Source: Aspidiotus rigidus
Lineage: Eukaryota > Arthropoda > Insecta > Hemiptera > Diaspididae
DNA: 64,000 bases
Assembly (NCBI GenBank): GCA_035079385.1
Contig: JAVHKY010000004.1
Span: 12,493,001 to 12,557,000, forward strand
Direction of reading: 5' to 3'
The notes under the pieces were generated by a model that made no database searches, had not been told where the DNA came from, and saw nothing but the letters and a program-made list of their open reading frames with translations. Numbering within the stretch: position 1 is the first letter of the stretch; each line of letters starts with the position of its first letter. This document shows, in pieces, positions 22,644 through 34,560 of this stretch. Made by a program: the position numbers and the translations under genes.

Positions 22644-23319
22644 CAGGGCTGAGGACACTTATTTTCTTTTTGAACGGTTTCGGTTATGAAGGTTCTTGAA
22701 TTCAATCGTGGGATCCAGTTCCTTTCGGTTCCGGTTCCAGAACCCGATAGCGAGATCCGGTTCCTTTCGGTTCCGGTTCCAGAACCCATTAACAAGATCC
22801 GGTTCCTCTGGTTCTGGTTCCAAAACTCGATAGTGAGATCCGGTTCCTTTTGGTTCCGGTTCCAGAATCCGATAGTGAGATCCGGTTCCTTTCGGTTCCA
22901 GTTCCAGAATCCTAGAAATACGGGAGGATGGGAAACGAAAACAATAATTACGCTATCTGGGAAAAAGTCGAGAACTACAATCTGAACAGCAGGGCTGAGA
23001 ACACTTATTTTCTTTTTGAACGGTTCCGGTTAAGAAGGTTCTTGAATTGAATTGTGGGATCCGGTTCCTTTCGGTTCCGGTTCCAGAACCCGATAGACAG
23101 ATCCGGTTCCTTTCGGTTCCGGTTCCAGAACCCGATAGACAGATCCGGTTCCTTTTGGTTCCGGTTCCAGAACCCAATAGCGAGATTTGGTTCCTTTTGG
23201 TTCCGGTTCCAGAACCCGATAGTGAGATCCGGTTCCTCTCGGTTCCGGTTCCAGAATCCTAGAAATACGGGAGGGGAACCGCTTTCTGAACCGGTATTCG
23301 GTTCCGGTTCTCACCCCTG
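22644..23319. mobile_element. Non-autonomous hAT-type element with 42-bp internal repeats
   Basis: The ends are CAGGGCTGAGGA and the inverse of CAGGGGTGAGAACC. The 8-bp direct repeat CCTTTAAC flanks them (22636-22643 and 23320-23327). An 8-bp TSD with CAGGG ends is the hAT signature. The interior has two arrays of a 42-bp unit (GAGATCCGGTTCCTTTCGGT, then TCCGGTTCCAGAACCCGATA), at 22705-22915 and 23055-23260. A second internal CAGGGCTGAGAACACTTATT start at 22991 shows one end was duplicated or a relative was nested. No transposase. Confidence 0.85.
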
Positions 23320-23329
23320 CCTTTAACCC

Positions 23330-24155
23330 GTACGCCTAGTCTTTCATTAGATTTGATCAACTTCTTGATATAATTTAACTTTTGCAAACACAGAGCAAAG
23401 AAGTTTCAATTTGATCAGGGCGTTGAAAACAAAACAATGGAGAAAAAGTATGCGGAAATTTTGTAAATTTTCCGGGTTTCACAATAAGCTGGGCTATACA
23501 AAACATATGTAATATTTAAAATTTAAACACCTACGCTCTCATCCTCTCAAGACTACTGGATGAATTTCGTTGAAACTGGAGCAAGTTATAGACAGGGATG
23601 CTTATCTTTGGAAAGAGCTAAAAACTTAGGTAAAAAGTTGATATCTACTAAATTGTAACTTTGGCTAATGACTTGTGGCTTATGTAAACCGGACACCAGC
23701 TAACGGCTAACAAAAAAGAAAAATCGATAGAACTCTGAAAGGAGTTTTCAAATATATCATTATTGACATGTTTCCTGTTGTTTCTCTACCCCTACTCTAA
23801 ACACGAAATCTGCGTCCGGGCGTCCGTGCCACCATGACTTTGGGATTTGAAACGTCAAATCTTCTGTACATGCGTACAAACCTGACTTCACTGTGTATTG
23901 ATGCACCCTAGCAAAGAAAAAACGCTTGTTCGTTCATATAATATATCCTGTCGAGTCCGCTAGAAATACAAATATGATAATTTCAAATAAGTCGTCTCGC
24001 TTGTCTTTGGCAAGACACAACAACAGGTTGATTGGCTCAGTGACGGCTCATTGACGTTTTAATAACACCATGTTAGAAGTGATTGTTTGAGAGAACCTGT
24101 AAGTGACTGATAACGCTGGCAAAAGCAGGTCCGTTTCGCCAGCCCTCCTCCCCAC
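23330..24155. other. Intergenic; part is a dispersed repeat
   Basis: 23880-24080 (starting at TGTATTGATGCACCCTA) resembles 29175-29390. The remainder shows no ORF and no recognised repeat. Confidence 0.45.
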
Positions 24156-25160
24156 AATTCGCGCCCCGGACATAGCCTACTCGTTAGTGCACAAGTCAAT
24201 TTTGTCAGTGCTTCAACCCCTGAGTCGCTATTGAGGACATAATGAAGGAGGGGTGGATGAAACGACAGCCCCTACTTGGTGATACTTAAGGTCCAGATAT
24301 GGCTCATTTGTTAGTGCTCTGTTAGTACACGTAAGTGCACAAGTCAATTTTGGTGCTTCAATCCCTGAGTCACTATTGAGGATTTAACAGAAGGGGCGGG
24401 AGATACAACAGCCCCTAACTTGGTGATAATTCAGGTCCATATATGGCTCATTTATTAGTGCTTTGTTAGTGCACTAGTCAATTTTGTTGGTGCTTCAATC
24501 TCTAAGTCACTATGGAGGACATAATCAAGAAGGGGGAGCCGATAGCCCCCACTTGCTGATACTCAAGGTCTGGATAAGGCCTAATTGTTGGTGCTTCGCT
24601 AGTGCACGTTAGTGTACATGTCAATTTTGTTGGTGCTTCAACCCCTGAGTCGCTGTGAAAGACATAATCAAAAGGGGGGTGGGGGCAACGACAGTCCCCA
24701 CTTGGTGATACTTAAGATCCAGATGCAGCTCATTCGTTAGTGCTTAAGTCAATTTTGTCAGTGCTTAAATCCCTGAGTCACTATTGAGAATATAAAAGGA
24801 GGGGCGGGAGATACAACAGCCCCTAACTTGGTGATAGTTCAGGTCTACACATGACTCATTTATTAGTGCTTCGTTAGTGCACGTCAGTGCACTAGTCAAT
24901 TTTGTTAGTGCTTCAATCTCCAAGTCAAGATGCAGGACATAATCAAGAAGGGGGAGCCAATAGCTCCCACTTGCTGATACTCAAGGTCTGGATAAGGCCT
25001 AATTGTTAGTGCTTCGCTAGTGCACGTTAGTGTACATGTCAATTTTGTTGGTGCTTCAACCCCTGAGTCGCTGTGAAAGACATAATCAAAAGGGGGTGGG
25101 GGCAACGAGAGTCCCCACTTGGTGATACTTAAGGTCCAGATACGGCTCATTCGTTAGGGA
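24156..25160. repeat. Satellite with three-monomer higher-order unit
   Basis: Monomers of roughly 140-150 bp each contain TTAGTGCAC, GTCAATTTTGTTGGTGCTTC and CTGAGTCRCTRT. The phrase CCCCACTTGGTGATACTTAA, or its close variant, marks every third monomer at about 24268, 24695 and 25112, so the higher-order period is about 420-430 bp. Monomers differ in the middle (GGGGCGGGAGATACAACAGC, GGGGGAGCCGATAGCCCCCA, GGGGGTGGGGGCAACGA). Minus-strand ORFs here are artefacts. Confidence 0.8.
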
Positions 25161-25194
25161 AAACGAAAAAAATAGTAACAAAAATCACAGAAAC

Positions 25195-25767
25195 TTTTCT
25201 GGCATAGCCAAATAAATGAAAATCATGTTCCATGTCTTTTATATTTTATCAGTCATCTTGAAATATTTCAGTCTAGGCTTCTACTAGGTCAAGTGTTCGT
25301 GAGATATTATTCGTTTACCCCTTTACCTACCTTGGCGTCGTATAAGTCTTGTATGAGAAATATTTTGAGGTAATTGTGGGTGTTCTATATTTTGAGGTAT
25401 CAACTTTCGGTGGGGCGAACGAGCTGTTGTATTGGAATGATATGAGAAAATTCAAGTCTTTTTTGAGAAATATGAGGTAGCGCGAACTCGCTCCGCTCGT
25501 TCGCCCCCCTGTCTCGCTCTTGTATTGGAAAGGTATGAGACAATTCAAGTTTAGGGGACTTGGAAAAATTTCGACTATCCAGCCATATATGATAGGAAGA
25601 GGGACTTAGAAAACTTTACCTATCTTGGCGTCATATAAGTCTTCTATGAGAAATATGAGGTAGCGCGAACTCGCTCCGCTCGTTCGCCCCCTGTCTCGCT
25701 GTTGTGTTGGAATGGTATGAGACAATTCAAGTCTAGGGGACTTGGAAAAATTTCGACTATTCAGCCT

Positions 25768-25799
<32 letters not shown>

Positions 25800-25840
25800 T
25801 TATTTAATTATTTAATTATTTATTTATTTAATTATTTAAT

Positions 25841-25888
<48 letters not shown>

Positions 25889-25893
25889 TTTGT

Positions 25894-25928
<35 letters not shown>

Positions 25929-26363
25929 TTCATTTATTTATTCATTTATTTATTTATTATTAATTCTTCTACTAGGTCAAGTGTTCGTGAGATATTATTC
26001 GTTTACCCCTTTACCTATCTTGGCGTCGTATAAGTCTTGTATGAGAAATATTTTGAGGTAATTGTAGGTGTTCTATATTTTGAGGTATCAACTTTCGGTG
26101 GGGCGAACGAGCGATCTCGCTGTTGTATTGGAATGGTATGAGAAAATTCAAGTCTTTTTTGAGAAATATGAGGTAGCGCGAACTCGCTCCGCTTGTTCGC
26201 CCCCCTGTCTCGCTGTTGTATTGGAAAGGTATGAGACAATTCAAGTCTAGGGGACTTGGAAAAATTTCGACTATCCAGCCATATATGATAGGAAGAGGGA
26301 CTTAGAAAATTTTCTAATTATTAATTATATTAATTATTTAATTATTTATTTATTTATTTATTT

Positions 26364-26404
<41 letters not shown>

Positions 26405-26488
26405 TTATTAATTATTATTATTACGCGGGGTGTACTCGCGAGTTTCAAAATCGGGGTCCGGCGAGAGAAAAGACATGGAACATGTCAA
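25195..26488. mobile_element. TTTA-rich composite element S2, copy 1
   Basis: The ends share CATGTTCCATGTCTTTT in inverted orientation (25229-25245; 26472-26488). Inside are AGTCTAGGGGACTTGGAAAA and CGAACTCGCTCCGCTCGTTC modules repeated several times and long TTTA tracts (25768-25963, 26336-26405). The last 60 bases include GTGTACTCGCGAGTTTCAAA. Other copies: 45636-46862, 55920-57556, and inverted 59585-62290. No ORF beyond repeat translations; the mobilising machinery is unknown. Confidence 0.7.
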
Positions 26489-29000
26489 AACCTAAGAAGC
26501 ACCAAAGTGGGTTAATGGGCCTCAAAGGGGTCAAAATTTCCCCAAGGTGGAAAATCGTTCAAACTTTTGAATTGTAAACCAATTTTTAAGTGGAATTTCG
26601 CACTGAGTTCGCAAAAAATGTTTACAAAATTTTTCGAAGCACCAAAATGGGTTAATGGGCCCAAAAAGGGTAAAAATTTCGCCAAATTGGAAAATATTGT
26701 TTAAATTTTTAAATTTTAATTCGATTTTCAAGTGGAATTTCACGCTGAGTTCGTAAAAAATACTCACAGAGTTCTTCGAAGCACCAAAAAGGGGTTAATG
26801 GGCCCAAAAAGAGCAAAAATTTTCCCAAATTGAAAAATTGTTCAAATTTTCTAATTTTAATTCGATTTTCAAATGGAATTATGCGCTGAGTTCGAAAAAA
26901 ATACTTAAATACAAGTAATACTTCGGAGCATCAAAATGGGTTGATGGGCTCGAAGAGAATCAAAATTCCTCCAAGGTGAATAATTGCGCAATCTTCAAAA
27001 ATGTTGTTTTTAATTCTAGAGTAAAGTTTTGCGCCGAGTCCAAAAAAAATACTGAAATGGCCCTATAGATGATCTCCAAAATGAAAAATCAAAAATTCTC
27101 ATTCTGCAGTAAAATTGTTGATTCAGGGGATGGAAAGAATATCGACAAGTTCGTCTTCCGTTGAGTGCTTGCGGAGTGAGAGATCGACTAGCGTCGGGTG
27201 ACAGATCCGAAAGAGGAAATTGCGGAAATTCTCCTCATTTGGGGATTGGCAGGAGACGAAAACTTCATCTTCCGTTGAAGGTTCGCGATGAGAGTTCAAC
27301 TAGGGCTCTGTGTATGATCAAAGCGGGGAAAAGTGCGAGAACTCACGTCGTTTTCGGCAAAGAACGAAAAGTTGGTCTTCTGTTGCGTGCTTGTAATGAG
27401 AGATCAACTGACGCCCTACCTATGAGAGAAGCGGGCCAAACTGCAAGAACTCCTTGATTCAGGCAATGGGAGGGTACCGCGAATTCTGTCTTCCTCGTGA
27501 TGAAAGATCAGCTACAGCTCACCGCGAGCTCATGACGAAAGACCAGCCTCACAGCATGATTTTTTCTTTCGCGCAAACGTACGAGAATTTTCTCGCTTCC
27601 GCCTGCCTCAATCGAACACGGGCCTTCATCCTTCTCTCACCGCGAGCTCATGACGAAAGACGAGTTTCACAGTATCGTTCCTTCCTCGCGCGAAAGTACG
27701 AGAATTTTCTCGAATCCGGTGCCTCATCGAACGTAGGGCCTTGATCGTTCTCTCACCGCAAGCCTAACGAACAATGGTCTCGGGATATCCTTCCCAGCAA
27801 AACGAGAATTTTCTTGAATTCACCGGCCTAGATAAAACGGGGCTGTTACAGTTCGGCGAGGTCACACTGGAACGCGATCTTCGCGGTATGTTTTTCACCA
27901 TTGCCTGAAACAACGAGAATTTTCACGTACTCACCCAATTAGATCAAACACAGGGCTCCTACTGGTCTCTTACCGCGAGCTCATGGCAGACAACAATCTT
28001 CCTAGTACTCTTCCCTACTTCGCGGGTCTCCACGGGGGATTTTTCGGCCTTTATTGAACAGGGGGTCCTACCCGATCTCTCACCGCAAGCTCATAACAGA
28101 AGACAATCTTAAGGACATCATTCCCTTCAGCGGGTGAAGCTCCGAACAATTCCGGGCATTCGTCTGCCTCAATCAAATACTGAACTGTAGCTGATATCTC
28201 ATCACGAGCAAGACCAAATTCGCGGTATCATATATCCCATTGCGGCTGAATCTAGAAGTTTTTGCGCTGCTTCAAACATAAGTGGGACGTTCATCGCGGG
28301 CACGCAACAGAAGACCAACTTTGCGGTATCATACCTTCCTTTGCCTGAAACAACGAGAGTTTTCGCACTTTCTCCCACCCGCGACCAATCTTTTGTTCTC
28401 GCGAAGCTCGATTTCTATGAGAACCAAATGAAATTGAAAAGACTAAGCGATTCTCTAAGTTGGTAAAATTTTAATAGTTTTTGGGCACTTGCACACATTT
28501 TGGTGCTTCGAAAAATTATTCAACAGTTTTTTTTTTACAATTTTATTCTAGAATTAAGAAAAACTTTGAAGATTAGGTAATTTTTTTCGTTTTGGAGAAA
28601 TGTTGACCCTTTTTGGTCCCATTAACCCATTTTGGTGTTTCGCAAGATTTCTTAACAATTTTATTCAGATTCAGCGCTAAATTTTGTCCCAGAAACGAAA
28701 AAAACTTCGAAAATTTGGCGATTTTATCATGTTGGGGAAATGTCGACTCTTTTTGGGCCCATGAACCCATTTTGGTGCTTCGCAGAATTTTTTAACAATT
28801 TTATTCAGATTCAACGCTAAATTTTATCTCAGAATCGAGAAAAACATCGAAGATTAGGCGATTTTATCATTTTGGGAAAATTTTGACTCTTTTTGGGCCC
28901 ATAAACCCATTTTGATGCTTCGCAGAATTTTTTAACAATCTTATTCAGATTTAGCGCTAAATTTTACTCCAGGGTGGGGGAACACTTTGCAGATTACGCG
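26489..29000. repeat. 2.5-kb composite foldback made of two satellites
   Basis: The outer arms are tandem units of about 110-130 bp built on CACCAAAATGGGTTAATGGG. They run forward at 26489-27065 (about four to five units) and as reverse complement at 28490-28990 (four units). The inner part is a different satellite of about 115-120 bp: roughly three units at 27110-27465 and about eight in the opposite orientation at 27470-28440, marked by CTCACCGCGAGCTCATGACG and CGAGAATTTTCTCG. Both layers invert around 27465. The plus-strand ORFs at 27161-27744 are repeat translations. Confidence 0.75.
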
Positions 29001-29394
29001 ATTTTTTCAATAGGAAAATTGTCTTTCGATAAATCACAACTTTTGGAAACCCCTGCTGTGAAATTACGGCACATTTTGATCCATAACTCGGCTCAGAAAA
29101 GTCGTAGAAACTTCGGATGTGGCTCAAATTAAAGACAAAAGTGAGATAGAAAATTCGTACATTTAAAGTATACGAATTCAGCGTGTATTGATGCACCCTA
29201 TCATAGAAAAAATGCTTGGTCCTTTACAAGGCGTATCTTGTCATGTCCCCGAGAAATGTAATAACACGGAATAGATTGTCTCGTTTGGCTTTTGACTACA
29301 AGACCAAAGAACAACCAAAAAAATAACTTCATCGTTTACAGGCCACAATGTTACGCAACTTCATCGGCTCAGTGACATTAATCTAATTAACTGT

Positions 29395-30380
29395 TGGTAT
29401 TGACCTACGGACTTTTGGTTTATGAGGCTGTGTTTGTACTGAGCCACTAGTGAAATTGACACCAAAATATTAAAATTAATCTTCAGTAATTGTAGTCTTT
29501 ATTGGCCTATTATTGCATCAAAAGCTGCGGGTAGTTTAAGCCTTTGAACCCATTATCTATTCTAAGTACATTCTGTTTATTAAGGAATAAATTTTTACAA
29601 AATAATTGGAATGTTCTCAATGTTTACAAATGTTAGATGCAGTTTTGTAAAATCTTGAGCAATTGATTATTCAAGTACCTATGGTTTGCCTATTCATTTA
29701 CAAAGTAAGCAAGATAAACTTCTATTACACCATATTAAAATTTGGTGCATGACCATCTTTGGACAAGTAAAAATATATACAGTTAGTTCCAATGGCGGTG
29801 ATTGCTCTGGTTCTCATAGCGGTCTAATTCAGGATTGTCGAGATCATACACAAATATTTCCTGTCCAGGTGCACTCAGAATTATTATAGTAAATACTATG
29901 GATCTAAACAGAGCCAGACTACATATGGTTGCTGTAACTATAGCAATTGCCAATTGAAAGTTTTCCATGACCCATTTCCTTGCGCAAATCTTGTGGTGTT
30001 CCTAGAATAAAATAAAAGCACCGTTAGAGGTAATATAATATTGTACCAGACACTTAGGGACTTGAACTTGAAAACAATGAAAGTCCATCTCAATCCATGG
30101 TAAGAGAAATAAGATGTTATATTGCCAACAATGACATTATTGCAATAGTGTATACATTTGCTAACGCTTGTTCAAAACTGGTATTGACTTGCGGCCCTTT
30201 GTTTTATGAGGTTGTATTTGTACCACTCCGCCACAGAGCCACCAGTGAAATTGATACCAAAATATTAAATTGATCTTAAGAAATTGTAGTCTACGTTAGT
30301 TTATTATTGCATCAACAGCTGCGAGTAGTTTAAACCCTTTGAGCATATTATCTATTTCAAGTACTTTCTGTTTATTCAGG
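29395..30380. repeat. Direct repeats flanking alpha copy 2
   Basis: 29395-29600 and 30180-30385 are about 785 bp apart and share AGTGAAATTGAYACCAAAATATTAAA and GCATCAAMAGCTGCGRGTAG segments. Alpha copy 2 lies between them. A shorter relative is at 39290-39350, upstream of alpha copy 3. This is a footprint of unequal exchange within the cluster. Confidence 0.65.
29783..29968 (-). CDS. Alpha family copy 2: small single-pass membrane protein
   Basis: The 61-residue ORF starts MENFQLAIAIVTATICSLAL and has a hydrophobic stretch to about residue 31. LSAPGQEIF and the family tail VYDLDNPELDRYENQSNHRH follow, with two extra residues (WN) because the usual TGA has changed. The exon is open in this frame right back to the splice acceptor at 30001 (TTTATTCTAG), so an upstream coding exon is possible. 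Against copies 4 and 5 the 20-residue tail differs by four base changes, all synonymous. Function is unknown; a membrane anchor with a short conserved cytosolic or luminal tail is all that can be inferred. Confidence 0.6.
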   Translation of the reverse strand: MENFQLAIAIVTATICSLALFRSIVFTIIILSAPGQEIFVYDLDNPELDRYENQSNHRHWN

Positions 30381-30424
30381 AATAATTTTTTACAAAATAT
30401 TTGGAAAGTTTTCAATGTTTACTT

Positions 30425-30760
30425 CTGTCTTTTTTTTTTCTTTGATTGCTTATTTTTACTATGCTTTTGTTGTGATACATATAAAGTCCTTGAGTGCAGA
30501 ACAATTCCAATCTCTTCTTTGTGTAGATATTGCGGTCTAACGCACCAGAAAGTGAAAACAATTATTGCTTCAAACACTTGAGCTGTTTGAGTCATAAAAA
30601 GAACAATTCAAATTTTATCTTACTCCCTTTGAAATGTGGCTTGTTGTCAAGAATATCAGTGACAACAACAAGCCCTACCAAGTAATCTGGTAGCTTTACT
30701 TCAACCTACCTTCATGGTTAATACATTATGTTATGAAGATCTTATTGTGCGTTTTACAGA
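30425..30760. repeat. Upstream part of the alpha block (R1), copy 2
   Basis: Matches 45080-45410 and 55380-55690: GAGTGCAGAACAATTC and AACAATTCAAATTTTATCTYACTC are shared, ending at AATCTGGTAGCTTTACT. A minus-strand reading starting MTQTAQVFEA is open only in this copy, so I do not call a gene. In genome order it lies 5' of the alpha exon on the alpha strand and could contain leader sequence. Confidence 0.5.
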
Positions 30761-31252
30761 CATGTTGACACCATCTTATAATATAATAGTGGGTCAGCAT
30801 TATTTCCTGAATATATGTCAGAAGGGAAATATAGTACATTTTGTAATAAGTGGCAAAAACAAACAATATGTGTAGCCACACGTGCAAAGCGAGTGTGGAT
30901 AAGCGAGTTCCAATATCGTTTGTTTTGACACGACTTACAAACAGTACTTTTTATAATACATGTAGTGAAAGGAACACTTGGGCCTACAATTTAAATTGGT
31001 TATTGTTCAAAAAGAATGTTTACAAATTTTTCAAATGGCACCACTGATCGAGTTAACTCGTTCCTCAATTTTATGGTTGAACATAGGTATTATTAAAAAG
31101 GGTTGTACTCAAGAGAGTAACGTTTTAAAAAAGATACCACAAAAAAACAAGCAGCCGCGAGCGCTTTCGGTTAATTAACCATCTTCTAAGCGTAAGTGAA
31201 CGGAAGCGACTGAACCCAACATCAACGAAGACAGAGGAACACGAGATGAAAT

Positions 31253-31582
31253 TCATGATTGAACTAGCGAGTCATCAAATTGTGAATCATTCTCATAAAC
31301 TAATTCAATCAATCCCTCATCAGGAATGTACCTGTTTAGAACAGTGATGTCTTCATTATTCCGGTGTCTAATAATTTCTATATTTTCCAAAGCCAACCGC
31401 TTGATCTCCCTAAGGAGGAGGGCCTCAGAACCTTCCTTAAACTTATGGCCACTCTCAATTAAATGATCGGAGAATGCCGGTTCACCCAATTTACCCTTCT
31501 CCCAAGCCTTTTTATGCTCAGCTACCCGAATCTGGAGCTGGCGGCCCGTCATTCCTACGTGAATACTCGAGCAATGTTGCAC
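31253..31582 (-). pseudogene. Penelope-like GIY-YIG endonuclease domain
   Basis: The core HVGMTGRQLQIRVAEHKKAW is followed by FSDHLIESGHKF and a Leu/Arg-rich helix (LLLREIKRLALENIEIIRHR), as in the nickase domain of Penelope-like elements. The expected lead-in GVYSV lies in another frame just upstream (about 31590-31600), so a single-base frameshift separates it. The catalytic region otherwise looks well preserved. It shares the frame of the RT segments but is separated from them by the shift pair. Confidence 0.8.
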
Positions 31583-31756
31583 GCTACACTATAAACTCCA
31601 CTCCTCTCGGCCACAGGAACGGGGTCTTTTAATCTTACAAGTAAACTTTTAACCGTATTAGAATTATAAAATGCTGGCCGGAATCCAAAGGGGCGGAGGA
31701 CTCGTACCAATTTCAAAGAGAACATGCCCAGGAAAGGAATTCTAATCCACCTCTTT

Positions 31757-32665
31757 CTACTGTCTAGGTGGTTTTCTAGGGAGGGAGGTTGTGGAATCGA
31801 GGCATTTTCTAGTGAGCTTCCTCCGGACCATTAGGTCAACATCCACTCTAACTTGATTAACCCTGGCCAGGTGCTTAATAGTCACAAGTTCCTTTTGAAA
31901 AGCCGCCTGACTCAAAGGTATTTGAGTCAGTCGATGAATTAGGCTATTGAAAGCCGCAATCTTATGGGCAGTAGGACAAAAGGACGAACCGTGGATAACG
32001 ATATCGGTCGACGTTTGCTTTCTATAGATACCAAAATCATGGATGCTATCATCAATAGAGATGGACAAATCCAAAAAGTTTATTGATAAGCCACCGACTT
32101 CCAATGTGAATTTTATGGAAGGGTATTGGCTATTTAAATAATTGAGGAACTCACTCAGGAGTTCCACAGGACCGGTCCACGCACATAATACGTCGTCCAC
32201 GTACCTATGCCAGTAGTGGACGTGACTCAAGAACACCTGGCCAGAGGAAAATAAATCATTTTCGAATTTCGACATAAATACCTCCGAAATGAGCGAACCC
32301 AAGGGGGAGCCAATGGGAATCCCCACTTCTTCGGGGAACTCAAAAAATTTCCCATCAAACTTACAAAAATTAGGGGATCAGCAGATATTTAGAAGGCTAA
32401 AGAATTCCGCAAATTCTTCGTGAGGAACGTTAGCTTGAACTAGTAACTCGCCCATGTGTTGCATGGCTACGGCCTTTGGAATGTGAGGAAATAAACCTAC
32501 AACATCAAAAGAACATAAAGTCGTTCCAGGAGGAAGACTGACGTCCTTCAACTTATCTGCAAGGAAACCGGAGTTCTTTACTGAGTATGTAGAGTTTATC
32601 TCAACTCGAGACTTAAACCAACGATCGATGTATTTAGCTAAGGTATAAGTAGGTGACGAAATCAT
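31757..32665 (-). pseudogene. Penelope-like reverse transcriptase, interrupted
   Basis: The upstream segment (32665-32378) has YTLAKYIDRWF and LCSFDVVGLFPHIP, the RT finger/palm motif with its first catalytic Asp. An in-frame TGA follows at 32380-32378. The second segment (32326-31757) has GIPIGSPLGSLISEVFM, the catalytic YVDD box, FLDLSI and the IYRKQTSTD block typical of Penelope-like RT. Near 31760-31780 the frame shifts. One stop and at least two frameshifts make it inactive. The N-terminal RT part is missing. Confidence 0.85.
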
Positions 32666-32843
32666 CTCGTGTTCCTCTGTCTTCGTTGATGTTGGGTTCA
32701 GTCGCTTTCGTTCACTTACGCTTAGAAGATGGTTAATTAACCGAAAGCTCTCGCGGCTGCTTGTTTTTGTGTGGTATCTTTTGTAAAAACGCTACTCTCT
32801 TGAGTAAACCCCCCCCCCCCTTTTTTAATGATGGCACCACTGA

Positions 32844-34260
32844 CTTGATTTTCGCCAGGGGTAAAACATTTTTGCCGCTGGTAAAACATTTTCGCCAAGG
32901 TTCTGATAACGGCATGTTCTGCTACAAGAAACAAACACAATTCGCAGCACTTTCACTTCATGTATTATAAAAAGAATATTCCAACATTTATTGTATGCCT
33001 TCTAAGGAATTTAAGTCAATGTGGATTAACTGTCATATGTGAATGTACAAAAAGTATTGCTTCCGACCTCTTCTCACAGGCACGATCCTCACAAGGATTC
33101 AATAATAACAGTATTTGATAGAAACTGTTACAGCAAGTGAAACTTGAACAAACTTTTAATGACTTGGTTCTTAAAGCTATCGCGCTGAAGGCATCCGTTT
33201 TGGGAACATAATTTCTGATGCAAACAAATCCAACACAAGTACCATTTGATCTTGCTACTGCAACCACACACATAGAATCTCAGGCGCGGATATAGACAAT
33301 CACTTTGGGAAGGGAAATATTCCAAAAAAAATGTCCAAAGCAGCTTTTTTTTTTTACATTTTCTTTGATACCACACAGTTTTTGTTTTCTGGGTTTTTTT
33401 GAGGGGTTTTGGAGGGGAAATTTCATCCATCCCCCCCTGTGAATCCGCACCTGGAATCTATCATAAATTGAACTGTATACATTCATCTAGACGTTCAAGC
33501 AACAAATTTTCAATTCATTCAAATGACAATATGTATCGACTGAGAGAAAGTAAAAATTGGTACAGCAATAGAAACAATGTTCTTTGTCCACAAATGCTAC
33601 TTTTCCTCACAAAAGAAGAAAAAGAGGAGCTTGAATTGACCTCTGGCCCATTGGAATCAAAGGATTCTACCTGAAGTGTGAGGAAGACCGCTATAAAGTT
33701 CTATCTATCCCCAAAAATCTTCAAAATACATACACACTGTCACACAGTCGTGCTATAGGTTTAATCACATTGCAAAAGTTTGTATGTCTACACTACACTG
33801 TCAGAAATGGTCAGATCATAATACCCGCGGATGTACAACTGTCAATTCTATCAAAGGTGTACCTACGTACAATATTTTTCACATTTGAAAAAATTGTCGA
33901 CATCTACAGTCAATTTTCTGATGATGAAAAATTCATGGTTAACGCCCATCTCAACAATGAGGAGTAAAACTCTGGATGTGATTCTGGTGCAGGTTTCACT
34001 CTGCAGTCCCTTGCTGATTTCAATAACCTTGGGATACAGTTACTGTTACAACCTACTAATATTATTTTTTGTGATTATAATAATCATTCATTTTGACCAT
34101 TGGGAAAAGTAGAAACTTTAGTAAAATACATAAATAAATGTCAAAAATTAGAACTATTTATTGTCCAATAATATCAAAAATGAATACTAGGACAAATCTT
34201 TTATCAACTGGCTCTAAATAGTTTTTTTACATAGTTCTCTAAAGATTTGATCATTGGATA
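32844..34260. other. Intergenic, no gene recognised
   Basis: Several open frames of 65-100 codons overlap on both strands, but none has motifs, conserved neighbours or clear starts. A T run (33345-33355) and a G-rich patch (33395-33420) are the only local oddities. Confidence 0.35.
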
Positions 34261-34263
34261 CAA

Positions 34264-34560
34264 ATTTAGGGTTTGCAATATAACAGTTATATAACTGTTA
34301 TAACCGATAACCGAAACAAAAAAAGTTTGTTAACTGTTTGACCGATAAGCGTTTCAAATTTTCAAGACCATTTGACCGATAACCGTTAACCGTTTCAAAA
34401 ATAACGGTTATAGCGGTTATAAAACGGTTACCTATAACAGTTATGACCGATATTTTCTGGGAAATTTTCTGACCGTTTGACCGATAACCGTTTTAAATTT
34501 AGCGAGTCTCCTGACCAATAACCTTTAACCGTTATAAATCATTTCGGTTGCAAACCCTAG
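34264..34560. mobile_element. hAT-like MITE built of CCGATAACCGTT repeats
   Basis: The terminal inverted repeats are TAGGGTTTGCAA and TTGCAAACCCTA. The interior repeats GACCGATAACCGTT and its inverse many times. Near-direct repeats GGATACAA (34256) and AGATACAA (34559) match at 7 of 8 bases and may be a target duplication, but the TIRs are not placed symmetrically against them. No coding capacity. Confidence 0.6.

Larger units (their letters stand above)
31048..32830 (-). mobile_element. Penelope-like retroelement, decayed, with inverted flanking repeats
   Basis: The core encodes reverse transcriptase and a GIY-YIG endonuclease, the domain pair of Penelope-like elements. About 150-bp inverted repeats frame it: 31098-31247 and 32665-32813 are near-perfect reverse complements (shared CTTACGCTTAGAAGATGGTT). 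ATGGCACCACTGA occurs directly at 31035-31047 and 32831-32843, a plausible 13-bp target duplication. The RT lacks its N-terminal part, so the copy is 5'-truncated inside the ORF. A C run precedes the right repeat (32810-32820). Inverted terminal repeats of this kind are known from Penelope insertions. Confidence 0.85.

Noticed and set aside
22517..23326. ORFs on both strands with PVPEP-type and GSGTGTERN-type repeats
   Set aside because: Translations of the 42-bp array inside a hAT-type element with no transposase; several frames are open at once.
27161..27744. Two plus-strand ORFs of almost 100 codons
   Set aside because: They cross the centre of an inverted satellite and change frame at repeat units; repeat translation.
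30381..30582. Minus-strand ORF starting MTQTAQVFEA
   Set aside because: The counterparts in copies A and B stop after about a dozen codons, so it is not conserved as protein.
33399..33967. Overlapping ORFs in the spacer after the Penelope element
   Set aside because: No motifs, no paralogs in the window, no consistent splice signals to join them.
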